Shown here piece after piece: positions 24,624 to 33,672 of a DNA stretch of 64,000 nt; within the stretch, counting starts at the first letter, position 1, and each line of letters begins with the position of its first letter. Below the pieces are notes generated by a model, which saw nothing but the letters and a program-made list of their open reading frames with translations, was not told the DNA's origin and did no database searches. The stretch spans positions 248,001 to 312,000 of the forward strand of contig NZ_JIBC01000005.1 of assembly GCF_000620505.1 (NCBI RefSeq), read 5' to 3'. Origin of the DNA: Sulfitobacter sp. 20_GPM-1509m. GTDB taxonomy: Bacteria; Pseudomonadota; Alphaproteobacteria; Rhodobacterales; Rhodobacteraceae. The position numbers and the translations under genes were made by a program.

Positions 24624-25945
24624 CGGTCGATGCCGTAATCCTCGCGCCCGACCGACGTATAGGCCACGAAGCCGGCGCGCTTGGCGTCCTTTTGTGAATA
24701 GATGTTGCGCAAGTCGGCCATGACCGGTGTCGCCATGCGTTTGACGATACGTTTCAGATCAAGCGCGCGGAATTCGTTCCATTCGGTCAGGATCACCACA
24801 GCGTCGGCGTTTTGGGTGGCCTTATAGGCATCCTCGAACCAGTTGACGCCGGGCAACAGTGCCTCACCTTCGCGGCGGCCTTGGGGGTCGACCACACGCA
24901 CCTTGGCGCCGCCCCCGACCAGCGCGGGGACAATGGTCAGCGACGGGCTGTCGCGCATGTCATCTGTGTTGGGTTTGAACGTCACGCCCAGCACCGCGAT
25001 GATCTTGCCGTTGACCTTGCCGCCGCACAGATCGACGACCTTGTCGATCATACGGCGTTTGATCTCGTCATTGACCTTGATCACGGTCTCGGTCAGCTGC
25101 ATGGGCATCGAATGATCCTGCCCCATACGGGCCAGCGCCTGCGTGTCCTTGGGAAAGCAGCTGCCGCCATAGCCGGGGCCGGCGTGCAGGAACTTGTTGC
25201 CAATGCGCCCGTCCAGTCCCATGCCTTGCGACACGGTTTTCACATCCGCACCGGTGCGTTCGCACAGGGCCGCGATTTCGTTGATGAACGTAATCTTGGT
25301 CGCCAGAAACGCGTTGGCGGCATATTTGATCATCTCTGCGCTTTCCAGATCGGTGATCATGATCGGAAAATCGCGCAGGTACAGCGGGCGGTAAATCTGA
25401 TTCATCACCTCCGCCGCGCGGTCGTTCTGTACGCCGACAACGACGCGGTCGGGGCGCATGAAATCATCGATGGCCGCGCCTTCGCGCAGGAACTCGGGGT
25501 TGCTGGCCACGTCGAAATCGGCGTCCGGATTGGCCTTGTGCGCCGCGTGCTTGACCTGTCGGTTGGTCCCCACGGGCACGGTCGATTTGGTCACGATCAC
25601 GGCGTAACCTGTCAATGCATCGGCAATCTCGGCGGCGGCGGCCATGACATAGGTCAGATCGGCGTGGCCATCGCCGCGACGCGTGGGCGTGCCAACCGCG
25701 ATAAACACAGCCTCGGCACCGTCCACGGCGGCTTTCAGGTCACCGGTGAATGACAGCCGCCCGGCGGCCACATTCTTGGCCATCAGATTGTCCAGACCGG
25801 GCTCATAGATCGGCACTTCGCCGCGTTCCAGCATCTCGACTTTCTTGGGGTCCTTGTCGACGCAGACCACATCGTGCCCAAAGTCCGAGAAGCACACACC
25901 CGACACCAGCCCGACATAGCCGGTTCCGATCATTGCTATTTTCAT
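24620..25945 (-). CDS. UDP-glucose 6-dehydrogenase
   Basis: The 441-residue NAD enzyme oxidises UDP-glucose to UDP-glucuronate for surface polysaccharides. The Rossmann start MKIAMIGTGYVGLVSGVCFS is clear. NPEFLREG, then EMIKYAANAFLATKITFINE and the catalytic Cys in GPGYGGSCFPKD follow, with the C-terminal domain beginning LGVTFKPNTDDMRDSPS. GAGGGA precedes the ATG at 25945. Length and motifs match a complete enzyme. No other polysaccharide genes are adjacent. Confidence 0.96.
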   Translation of the reverse strand: MKIAMIGTGYVGLVSGVCFSDFGHDVVCVDKDPKKVEMLERGEVPIYEPGLDNLMAKNVAAGRLSFTGDLKAAVDGAEAVFIAVGTPTRRGDGHADLTYVMAAAAEIADALTGYAVIVTKSTVPVGTNRQVKHAAHKANPDADFDVASNPEFLREGAAIDDFMRPDRVVVGVQNDRAAEVMNQIYRPLYLRDFPIMITDLESAEMIKYAANAFLATKITFINEIAALCERTGADVKTVSQGMGLDGRIGNKFLHAGPGYGGSCFPKDTQALARMGQDHSMPMQLTETVIKVNDEIKRRMIDKVVDLCGGKVNGKIIAVLGVTFKPNTDDMRDSPSLTIVPALVGGGAKVRVVDPQGRREGEALLPGVNWFEDAYKATQNADAVVILTEWNEFRALDLKRIVKRMATPVMADLRNIYSQKDAKRAGFVAYTSVGREDYGIDR

Positions 25946-26053
25946 GCTGGTCCCTCTGCGACATCTGTTGTGCCTGAGATGGAAGTTCGGGGCCAACCTG
26001 TCAACGCTGGCATCACTGAACGGTCGGATTTCACCGCGAAAGACGCAGTTGCA

Positions 26054-27367
26054 TCACAGGTCGGCCAGCATGAACCCGGCATAGGCGGCAGGCATCACCG
26101 CCCGGCGGTAGGGACCCAGCGGAAAGCGTGACAGGGGCCGCGCCATGGCCACCGGAACCTCGCCCTGCCCCGTGATCTGTCCCGCGATCAGCTTGCCCGC
26201 ATAGGTGCCCATCGCCACACCATTGCCGTGGTAACACAGGCTGGCAAACAGCCCCGGCTGGTTTGGCACCGCACCGACAAAGGGCAACATATCGCGAGCA
26301 ATACACACCATCCCCGACCAGCCATGCGCGCTTTCCACATGTCGCCAGGCGGGAAACATCGCATCAAAATCCTGACGCACGCGACGACGCGCCCGCGCCT
26401 CTGCGGCGGGGTTCGAGGTCAGCCCGCCGCGCATCCCGAACAGGAACCGCCCGTCCGGCATCTTGCGGAAATAGTGCAGCAGGTTGCGCGTGTCATAGCA
26501 CGCCTGGTCGCTGGTCCATCCGGCGTCGGCCTGCTCTTGCTTGGTCAGCGGGCGGGTGACGATCACGTTCGACTGGCTGGGCATATACCGCCCTGCCAGC
26601 CAGTCGGGCAGATCATCCGAGGAATAGCCGTTGGTGGCGATCACCACCTGATCGGCAGTGACCGTGCGGCCTGCGGACAGGGTCCATTTCTGTCCACGAT
26701 TCAGGCTCTGCACAGGGCTTTTTCCGAAAATACGCGCACCTGCATCCCGTGCGGCGAAGGCCAGTCCCGCAATGTATTTGCGCGGGTTCAGGCCAAAGCC
26801 GATGGGGATGGTCAGCGCGCCGTGGAACGGCCCGGACAGTCCGTGGGCTGCCAGATCGTCCTTGGCAATAATCCCGCAATCAATCCCGTGGTTCTCGGCC
26901 ACGCCTTCGGCGGCGCGGCGCAAGTCGTCCATGTCCTTGGGGCGGTGCGCCAGTTCGGTTTCGCCGTTCGAATGGCGGTCGACGTCAATGCCATGCGCTT
27001 GGGTGATCTGTTCAACCAGCCCGATCGCATCGCGTTCCGCCTTGCGATACTGCAACCGGCCCTCGCGGCCAAAGCGGCGGTCCAGGCCTGCGTCATCAAT
27101 CCGTGCGCCGCCCAGACAGCAAAAACCGCCGTTCCGCCCGGATGCCCCCCAGCCCACGTATTCCGCTTCCAGAACAACAACATCAACACCCGCTTGCGCC
27201 AGATGCAATGCCGCCGAAAGACCGGTGAATCCGCCTCCGACGATGGCCACGTCGCAGGTAATATCGGTCTCTAACGCAGGGAAATCCGGCAGGTCACAAG
27301 TTTCATCCCACCAACACCCGTCGCGCGGGCCACTGCCATAGGCATAGTCGGCATAGATACGTTTCAT
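26054..27367 (-). CDS. FAD-dependent amine oxidoreductase, PuuB-like
   Basis: A 437-residue DAO-family flavoprotein. The FAD dinucleotide motif is CDVAIVGGGFTGLSAALHLA; WGASGRNGGFCCLGG is the block typical of gamma-glutamylputrescine oxidases. The C-terminal FAD contact is SLCYHGNGVAMGTYAGKL. It starts inside the stop codon of the last transporter gene (ATGA overlap), so it is translationally coupled to putrescine uptake. Oxidation of putrescine or gamma-glutamylputrescine is the likely role, but no gamma-glutamylputrescine synthetase gene is visible, so the exact substrate is open. Confidence 0.8.
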   Translation of the reverse strand: MKRIYADYAYGSGPRDGCWWDETCDLPDFPALETDITCDVAIVGGGFTGLSAALHLAQAGVDVVVLEAEYVGWGASGRNGGFCCLGGARIDDAGLDRRFGREGRLQYRKAERDAIGLVEQITQAHGIDVDRHSNGETELAHRPKDMDDLRRAAEGVAENHGIDCGIIAKDDLAAHGLSGPFHGALTIPIGFGLNPRKYIAGLAFAARDAGARIFGKSPVQSLNRGQKWTLSAGRTVTADQVVIATNGYSSDDLPDWLAGRYMPSQSNVIVTRPLTKQEQADAGWTSDQACYDTRNLLHYFRKMPDGRFLFGMRGGLTSNPAAEARARRRVRQDFDAMFPAWRHVESAHGWSGMVCIARDMLPFVGAVPNQPGLFASLCYHGNGVAMGTYAGKLIAGQITGQGEVPVAMARPLSRFPLGPYRRAVMPAAYAGFMLADL

Positions 27368-28182
27368 GTGGCGCGCTGCGCGGCCTGCTCTTCACGGCGC
27401 ACCCGCACCGCGTGGCGCTTCGACATCAGCGATGCGGTGATCACCCCCACCGACACGATCCCGATCAGGATCGACGACAGCGCGTTGATCTCGGGCGAGA
27501 CGCCCAGGCGCACCGACGACCAGATCTTCATCGGCAGCGTGGTGGCTGACGGGCCGGTGGCAAAGGACGCAATCACCAGATCATCCAAGCTGAGCGTAAA
27601 GGCCAGCAACCAGCCCGAGATCACCGCAGGCGCGATAATCGGCAGCGTCACCAACCGAAACGCATCGAACTGCGATGCACCCAGATCCAGCGCCGCCTCT
27701 TCCAGCGACCGGTCAAAGGTGGCCAGACGCGACGACACCACGACCGACACATAACACATCGAAAACGTGGTGTGCGCCAGAACGATGGTCATCACGCCAC
27801 GGTCCATGCCGATGCCGATGAACAAAAGCAGCAGCGACAGGCCGGTGATCACTTCGGGCATCACCAGCGGCGCATAGATCATGCCGGAAAACAGCGTGCG
27901 CCCCATGAACCGCCCACCGCGCACCAGAACATAGGCGGCCATTGTGCCCAGCACGGTGGCAAAGGTGGACGACATCACGGCCACCTTCAGCGTCACCCAC
28001 GCGGCATCCAGAAACGCCTCGTTCTGGAACAGGGTGCCGTACCATCTGGTCGAGAAACCGGCCCAGACCGTCACCAGTTTGGACGAGTTGAAGCTGAAGA
28101 TCACAAGGATCAGCATCGGCAGGTAGAGGAAGGCAAACCCGAACGTCAGGCTGACCACGTTGAACGGGCTGAGACGGTTCAT
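27364..28182 (-). CDS. potI: Putrescine ABC transporter permease, PotI type
   Basis: The 272-residue inner-membrane protein has about six helices and the EAA loop LEEAALDLGASQFDAFRLVTLP that docks on the ATPase, given here as EEAALDLGAS then FDAFRLVTLP. MNRLSPFNVV at 28182 is the start; AGGAGG lies upstream and the ATG overlaps the potH stop by four bases. Gene order potF-G-H-I matches the E. coli putrescine system. Confidence 0.87.
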   Translation of the reverse strand: MNRLSPFNVVSLTFGFAFLYLPMLILVIFSFNSSKLVTVWAGFSTRWYGTLFQNEAFLDAAWVTLKVAVMSSTFATVLGTMAAYVLVRGGRFMGRTLFSGMIYAPLVMPEVITGLSLLLLFIGIGMDRGVMTIVLAHTTFSMCYVSVVVSSRLATFDRSLEEAALDLGASQFDAFRLVTLPIIAPAVISGWLLAFTLSLDDLVIASFATGPSATTLPMKIWSSVRLGVSPEINALSSILIGIVSVGVITASLMSKRHAVRVRREEQAAQRAT

Positions 28183-29054
28183 TGTTCTGCCTCCTGCTGA
28201 CGCTGTTCGTTGCGCTGGAACAGAATGATCGGAATGATCAGGATCAACAGCAGGATCACCGCAACTGCGCTGGCCACGGGCCAATCCCGGTTGGCAAAGA
28301 ATTCCTCGAACAGGACCTTACCGATCATCAGCGTACCAGAACCGCCCAGCAGTGACGGGATCACAAATTCGCCCAACGCCGGGATGAATACCAGGAAACA
28401 GCCCGCAACGATGCCGTTGCGCGACAGCGGGATCGTCACGAGCCAGAATGCCTGCATCCGCGAACAACCCAGATCCTCGGCCGCCTCGATCAGGCTTTCG
28501 TCCAGCCGTTCAAGCGCCGCGTAAATGGGCAGGATCATGAAGGGCAGATAGGTGTAGACGATGCCGATATAGACCGCCCAATTGGTGTTCAGGATGGTCA
28601 GCGGCGTGTCGATTATGCCGGTCCACAGCAGGAACTGGTTCAGGAACCCCTCGGTGCTGAGGATACCGACCCATGCGTAAACGCGGATCAGAAACGAGGT
28701 CCAGAATGGCAGGATCACCAGCATCATCAGCGTTGGACGCCATTCTTCAGGCGCGCGGGCCATGGCGTACGCCATGGGATAGCCCACCAGCAGCGTTACG
28801 ATGGTGGAAAAGAACGCGATTTGCAGCGAGCTGACGTAAGCTTTCCAATACAGGTCATCCTGCGTCAGAAAGACAAAGTTTTCGAAATCCAGACCGGAAA
28901 TCAGGGCGCCAAAGCCGTCCTTCAGGGTCGGCGTATAGGGCGGGATCGCCAGTGCCGTGTCCGACAGGGACACTTTGAACACGATGGCAAAGGGCACCAG
29001 AAACAGTGCCAGCAGCCAAAGGTACGGCACCGCTATGAGGACTGCGCGCCTCAC
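28179..29054 (-). CDS. potH: Putrescine ABC transporter permease, PotH type
   Basis: The 291-residue permease has about six helices; the first is LWLLALFLVPFAIVFKVSLS. The EAA loop reads IEAAEDLGCSRMQAFWLVTIP. The C-terminus is charged (QRNEQRQQEAEQ). The start is a GTG embedded in the last codon and stop of the ATPase gene (GTGA), another four-base overlap, so all four genes from potG to the oxidase are coupled. Confidence 0.87.
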   Translation of the reverse strand: MRRAVLIAVPYLWLLALFLVPFAIVFKVSLSDTALAIPPYTPTLKDGFGALISGLDFENFVFLTQDDLYWKAYVSSLQIAFFSTIVTLLVGYPMAYAMARAPEEWRPTLMMLVILPFWTSFLIRVYAWVGILSTEGFLNQFLLWTGIIDTPLTILNTNWAVYIGIVYTYLPFMILPIYAALERLDESLIEAAEDLGCSRMQAFWLVTIPLSRNGIVAGCFLVFIPALGEFVIPSLLGGSGTLMIGKVLFEEFFANRDWPVASAVAVILLLILIIPIILFQRNEQRQQEAEQ

Positions 29055-30175
29055 GATTCAAGCAAGACGCCGGCAGTGGCGCTCCAGCTTAGCCAGACGG
29101 GGTCTTCCCAGGTGTAGGCCCGGCGCGACACGCGGCGTGTATTGGCCGATTGCGCCTTGATCACCTGACCGGTTGGCAGTTCGACGTGATAGGTGCTGAG
29201 GTTGCCCAGATAGGCGATGTCCAGAACCTTGCCCTGAACCGCGTTTGCCGCATCGGCAGGGCGTTCGGCACTGATCGCGATTTTCTCGGGGCGGATCGCC
29301 AGATGCGCCTTTTGCCCGTCACTGAAAGGGCGGGCACTGGTGGCGGTCGCAGGTTCCGCACCGCCCCAGTCGATGGCATAGCTTTCGGGGCCGTTGGCTT
29401 TGGCCGTGCCTTCCAGGATGTTCACGTCACCGATGAAATCCGCAACGTAGACACTGTTTGGCGCTTCATAGATCTTTTCGGGCGTCGCCACCTGAATGAT
29501 GCGTCCCTCGTCCATCACCGCGACGCGGCTGGCGACGGTCATCGCCTCTTCCTGGTCGTGGGTCACGATGACGAATGTGGTGCCGGTGGTCTCCTGAATG
29601 TCCATCAGCTCGAATTGCGTGTCCTGACGCAGCTTTTTGTCCAGCGCGCCCAGCGGTTCGTCCAGCAACAGCAGCTTGGGCGCCTTAGCGAGCGACCGGG
29701 CCAACGCCACACGCTGACGCTGGCCGCCGGAAATCTGGTGCGGCTTGCGACGACCGAACTTGGACAGGCGTGTCAGCTTCAGCATTTCCTCGACGCGGGC
29801 AGCGATGGCGTCCTTGGGCATGTCCGAGCGACGCAGGCCAAAGGCGATGTTGTCCCAAACCGTCAGGTGCGGGAACAGCGCGTAGGACTGAAACATCATG
29901 TTCACGGCACGCTTGTTCGGCGGCACCCCTGCGATGTCCTGTCCCGACAACAGGATCGAACCCTCGGTCGGGGCCTCGAACCCCGCCAGCATCCGCATCA
30001 TCGTTGTCTTGCCACAGCCCGAAGGCCCCAGCAGCGCGAAAAATTCTCGTTCGTAGATATCCTGCGTCAGATCATCAATGGCCACAAAGTCGCCAAAGCG
30101 TTTGGTGACACCCACGAACTGGATCAACGGCTTTTGCTGCGGGTCATCCCAAGGAGCGAATACGGTCTGTGCCAA
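29051..30175 (-). CDS. potG: Putrescine ABC transporter ATPase, PotG type
   Basis: The 374-residue protein has Walker A LLGPSGCGKTTMMRM, Q-loop MMFQSYALFPHL, signature HQISGGQRQRVALARSLA, Walker B LLLLDEPLGALDKKLR and the switch His in VIVTHDQEEAM. The C-terminal TOBE regulatory domain starts near residue 280. It energises uptake from PotF through PotH/PotI. A 9-bp hairpin separates it from potF, a common device for making more binding protein than ATPase. Confidence 0.92.
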   Translation of the reverse strand: MAQTVFAPWDDPQQKPLIQFVGVTKRFGDFVAIDDLTQDIYEREFFALLGPSGCGKTTMMRMLAGFEAPTEGSILLSGQDIAGVPPNKRAVNMMFQSYALFPHLTVWDNIAFGLRRSDMPKDAIAARVEEMLKLTRLSKFGRRKPHQISGGQRQRVALARSLAKAPKLLLLDEPLGALDKKLRQDTQFELMDIQETTGTTFVIVTHDQEEAMTVASRVAVMDEGRIIQVATPEKIYEAPNSVYVADFIGDVNILEGTAKANGPESYAIDWGGAEPATATSARPFSDGQKAHLAIRPEKIAISAERPADAANAVQGKVLDIAYLGNLSTYHVELPTGQVIKAQSANTRRVSRRAYTWEDPVWLSWSATAGVLLES

Positions 30176-30208
30176 ATTATTTCCTCACAGAAATCACAGG
30201 GGAAATGA

Positions 30209-30231
30209 CGCGCGGCCCTAATGGCCGCGCG
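30209..30231 (-). promoter_or_regulatory. Intercistronic hairpin between potF and potG
   Basis: CGCGCGGCC (30209-30217), loop CTAAT, GGCCGCGCG (30223-30231): a perfect 9-bp stem without a T-run. It probably protects the potF message or attenuates the downstream genes. Confidence 0.65.
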
Positions 30232-30244
30232 CCGGATCGGAGGC

Positions 30245-31330
30245 TTAGGTGCCCGATTTGACCTTGGTCCACAGACGCGTCACGACGCGCTGTGTTTTCG
30301 CGTCATAAGGGGACGTGGTGTACAGTTTTTCCAACGTTTCGGCGTCGGGATAGATCGCCGTGTCGCCAATCACATCCTCGACCAGAAACTCTTGGCTGGC
30401 GAGGTTGCCGTTGGCGTAATAGACATAGTTCGATGCCGCCGCCATGTTCTGCGCGTCCATGATAAAGTTCAGGAACTTGTGCGCCCCGTCAGGGTTCGGC
30501 GCGTCCACCGGAATAGCCATGTTATCGAACCACATCAGCGCGCCCTCTTTCGGCGCATTGTATTCGATGATCACGCCGTTGTCGGCCTCGGCGGCGCGGT
30601 CGCGCGCTTGCAGAATGTCACCGGACCAGCCCACAGCCACACAGATGTCGCCGTTGGCCAATGCGTTGATATATTCCGAGCTGTGGAATTTCTGCACATA
30701 GGGCGCGATGGCGGTCAGGACCGGCTCGGCCTTCTGAATGGTTTCAGCGTCTTGCGCGTCGGGGTTTTCGCCAATGTAGTTCAGCGCGGCTGGGATAATC
30801 TCTGCCGGTGCGTCCAGGAAATGAACGCCGCAAGCCGACAGTTTTTCCATGTTGGCAGGGTCAAAAACCAACGCCAGGGACGAGATGGGGGCATCTTCGC
30901 CCAGCACTTCCTTGACCTTTTCGACGTTCACGCCAATGCCGGTGGTGCCCCACATGTAGTTGATCGCATATTCGTTGCCGGGGTCGTATTTTCCGACGCG
31001 TTCGCTGATCACGTCCCACATGTTTTCCAGGTTCGGCAGCTTGGATTTATCCAGCTTCTGGAACGCACCGGCGCTGATCTGGCGTTGCAGGAACGTGCCC
31101 GACGGGACAACGACATCATAGCCGGACGAACCAGCCAGCATTTTGGTTTCCAACACTTCGTTGCTGTCAAAAACGTCATAGATCAGGTCGATGCCTGTTT
31201 CTTCCTCGAATTTGGTCAGCAGACTCTCGTCGATATAGTCGGACCAGTTGTAAACGCGCACTTCTTCGGCCATTGCCGAGGACGCAATTACCGCCAGTGC
31301 CGCGACTGTGCTAAGCATCGTCTTGGTCAT
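30245..31330 (-). CDS. potF: Putrescine-binding periplasmic protein, PotF type
   Basis: A 361-residue family-1 polyamine-binding protein. The signal peptide ends in SAMA|EEVRVYN. The ligand-site stretches VYNWSDYIDESLL, DVFDSNEVLETKML and GYDVVVPSG match PotF; Trp in VYNWSDY and the Asp/Glu residues contact the diamine in E. coli PotF. GGGAGAA precedes the ATG at 31330. It is the first gene of the minus-strand operon and is divergent from the GntR regulator. Confidence 0.9.
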   Translation of the reverse strand: MTKTMLSTVAALAVIASSAMAEEVRVYNWSDYIDESLLTKFEEETGIDLIYDVFDSNEVLETKMLAGSSGYDVVVPSGTFLQRQISAGAFQKLDKSKLPNLENMWDVISERVGKYDPGNEYAINYMWGTTGIGVNVEKVKEVLGEDAPISSLALVFDPANMEKLSACGVHFLDAPAEIIPAALNYIGENPDAQDAETIQKAEPVLTAIAPYVQKFHSSEYINALANGDICVAVGWSGDILQARDRAAEADNGVIIEYNAPKEGALMWFDNMAIPVDAPNPDGAHKFLNFIMDAQNMAAASNYVYYANGNLASQEFLVEDVIGDTAIYPDAETLEKLYTTSPYDAKTQRVVTRLWTKVKSGT

Positions 31331-31470
31331 GTTATTCTCCCGTTCATCAGACCGGGTTGATCCCGGCTTGGCTTAATTTGATCAAGTTTTGCCCTTTGCG
31401 GCAAGATGATTTATGGTTTCACGGCAGGTGGACCCGCGCAAGCGGTTCCCCATGGAGGTGCTCGGAAGAT

Positions 31471-32190
31471 ATGCCCATGATGAATGCATCGCTGAAAAAA
31501 GAGGCGTCCGCGACAGCGGCCGACCGGCAATCCCTGCTGCCAAAAACGCCTGCGCATCAGGCCGTCTATGCCAAGATGCGCGACGCCGTTTTGTTTGGTG
31601 ATCTGGCCCCCGGTCAGCCGATCACGATTCAGGGGCTGACGACGATGCTGGACGCGGGCATGACCCCGGTGCGCGAAGCCATCCGTAAGCTGACCGCCGA
31701 GGGTGCCCTCGAGATGCAGGGCAACCGCCGTGCCTCTGTGCCGGTTCTGGACCTGCACACGCTGGAACAGCTTGAATTCATGCGGTTAAATCTGGAACCC
31801 GAGCTGGCATTTCGTGCAACATCGCATATTTCTGACGGGGATATCGCCCGACTGACGCAGATTGATGACACCCTGAACAGCGCCATCGCAGCGGGTGATA
31901 TCAGCGGTTATTTGCGCCTGAACCACGCCTTTCACACGACCTTGTACGCCATCGCTCAGGCCCCGATTCTGGCGCAATCCGCCGGTGCGCTCTGGCTGCG
32001 ATTTGGCCCCTCCCTGCGCGTCGTCTGTGGTCGGTTCGGCACCTCGAACCTGCCGGACAAACATGCCGAGCTTCTCGATGCCCTGAAACAAGGCAATGCC
32101 GAGGCCGCACGCGCCGCCACTGCCGAAGACATTCTTCAGGGGATGATCCAGGTGCGCGCCGCCCTGTCCGAGGATGCAGCCGCAAGGTGA
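31471..32190 (+). CDS. GntR-family (FadR/FCD) transcriptional regulator
   Basis: The 239-residue protein has an N-terminal winged helix (KMRDAVLFGDLAPGQPITIQ then GMTPVREAIRKLTAEGALE) and a helical FCD effector domain from about residue 100 (LEFMRLNLEPELAFRA, LNHAFHTTLYAIA). It lies between the divergent potF operon and the downstream aminotransferase, so it probably controls both in response to a polyamine or metabolite. The effector is inferred from context. The start at 31471 was chosen over longer frames that overlap the promoter region. Confidence 0.85.
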   Translation: MPMMNASLKKEASATAADRQSLLPKTPAHQAVYAKMRDAVLFGDLAPGQPITIQGLTTMLDAGMTPVREAIRKLTAEGALEMQGNRRASVPVLDLHTLEQLEFMRLNLEPELAFRATSHISDGDIARLTQIDDTLNSAIAAGDISGYLRLNHAFHTTLYAIAQAPILAQSAGALWLRFGPSLRVVCGRFGTSNLPDKHAELLDALKQGNAEAARAATAEDILQGMIQVRAALSEDAAAR

Positions 32191-32270
32191 TTCGGATTCA
32201 GCCTGATTGACAGTCAGAAATTTGATCATATTCTGCGTCCAACTTCAGTTCTGATGAAAAGGACACCGTC

Positions 32271-33668
32271 ATGGCCGCCATCACCAACCATTTGCCCACC
32301 GCCGAGTTGCAGGCGCTGGACGCTGCACACCACATGCACCCATTTACCACCAACAACGATCTGGCGGCCAAGGGTGCACGGATCATCACCCGTGCGGATG
32401 GCGTTTACCTGACCGACAGCGAAGGCAACCATATTCTGGACGGCATGGCCGGCCTGTGGTGCGTGAACATCGGTTATGGCCGTGGCGAGCTGGCCGATGT
32501 GGCGGCACGGCAAATGCGCGAACTGCCGTTCTACAACACCTTTTTCATGACATCCCACGCGCCGGTCATCGCGCTGGCTGCCAAGATCGCGGAACTGGCG
32601 CCTGCGCATCTGAACCACGTGTTCTTTGCCGGGTCCGGGTCCGAGGCGAATGACACCAACATTCGACTGGTCCGCACCTATTGGGCGCAAAAGGGCAAGC
32701 CGAGCAAATCCATCATCATCAGCCGCAAGAACGCCTACCACGGTTCGTCCGTCGGGTCGGGCAGCCTGGGCGGCATGACCCCGATGCACGAGCAGGGCGG
32801 CCTGCCGATCCCGGACATTCACCACATCAACCAGCCGAACTGGTGGACCGAAGGCGGCACATCCACACCCGAGGAATTCGGCCTGCAACGTGCGCAGGAA
32901 CTGGAACAGGCGATTCTGGAAATGGGCGAAGACCGTGTCGCCGCCTTTATCGCCGAACCGATCCAGGGTGCCGGCGGAGTGATCGTGCCGCCGTCGACCT
33001 ATTGGCCCGAAATCCAGCGCATTTGCGACAAATACGAGATTCTGCTGATCGCAGACGAAGTGATCTGCGGCTTTGGCCGCACCGGAGAATGGTTCGGATC
33101 AACCACCGTGGGGATCAAACCTGACATCATGACTATCGCCAAGGGTCTTTCGTCAGGATACCAGCCCATCGGTGGTTCGATCGTCTCGGACGAAGTCGCC
33201 GAAGTGATCAACGCCTGTGAATTCAACCACGGCTACACCTATTCCGGCCACCCCGTTGCCAGCGCCGTCGCGCTGGAAAACCTGCGGATCATGGAGGACG
33301 AAAACATCCTGGACCACGTCCGCAACGTTGCCGCCCCCGCGCTGGCCGAGATGTGGCATGGCCTGGGCGATCATCCGATGGTGGGCGAAACCAAGATTGT
33401 CGGCATGATGGCGTCACTGGCGCTGACACCGGACAAGGACAGCCGCGCCAAATTTGCCGCCGACGCGGGCACCGCCGGTTTCATGACGCGCGAGCGTTCC
33501 TTTGCGAACAACCTGATCATGCGCCACGTCTACGACCGCATGGTGATCTCACCGCCGCTGGTCATCACGCCCGAAGAGATCACTGAAATGGGCAAACGCG
33601 CGCGCACCGCGTTGGACGAATCCCATGCGCTGATGAAAGAGCAAGGGCTGTTCAAAGCCGCGTCGTAA
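32271..33668 (+). CDS. spuC: Putrescine--pyruvate aminotransferase (SpuC-like)
   Basis: The 465-residue class III PLP transaminase carries FAGSGSEANDTNIRLVRTYW, where GSGSEAND contacts the cofactor phosphate. The aspartate pair is in LLIADEVICGFGRTGEWFG and the Schiff-base Lys in MTIAKGLSSGYQPIGG. HPFTTNNDL near the N-terminus is typical of polyamine:pyruvate aminotransferases. It converts putrescine to 4-aminobutanal. The neighbouring uptake and oxidase genes support this substrate, though other omega-amines are possible. Confidence 0.85.
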   Translation: MAAITNHLPTAELQALDAAHHMHPFTTNNDLAAKGARIITRADGVYLTDSEGNHILDGMAGLWCVNIGYGRGELADVAARQMRELPFYNTFFMTSHAPVIALAAKIAELAPAHLNHVFFAGSGSEANDTNIRLVRTYWAQKGKPSKSIIISRKNAYHGSSVGSGSLGGMTPMHEQGGLPIPDIHHINQPNWWTEGGTSTPEEFGLQRAQELEQAILEMGEDRVAAFIAEPIQGAGGVIVPPSTYWPEIQRICDKYEILLIADEVICGFGRTGEWFGSTTVGIKPDIMTIAKGLSSGYQPIGGSIVSDEVAEVINACEFNHGYTYSGHPVASAVALENLRIMEDENILDHVRNVAAPALAEMWHGLGDHPMVGETKIVGMMASLALTPDKDSRAKFAADAGTAGFMTRERSFANNLIMRHVYDRMVISPPLVITPEEITEMGKRARTALDESHALMKEQGLFKAAS

Positions 33669-33672
33669 GGCG

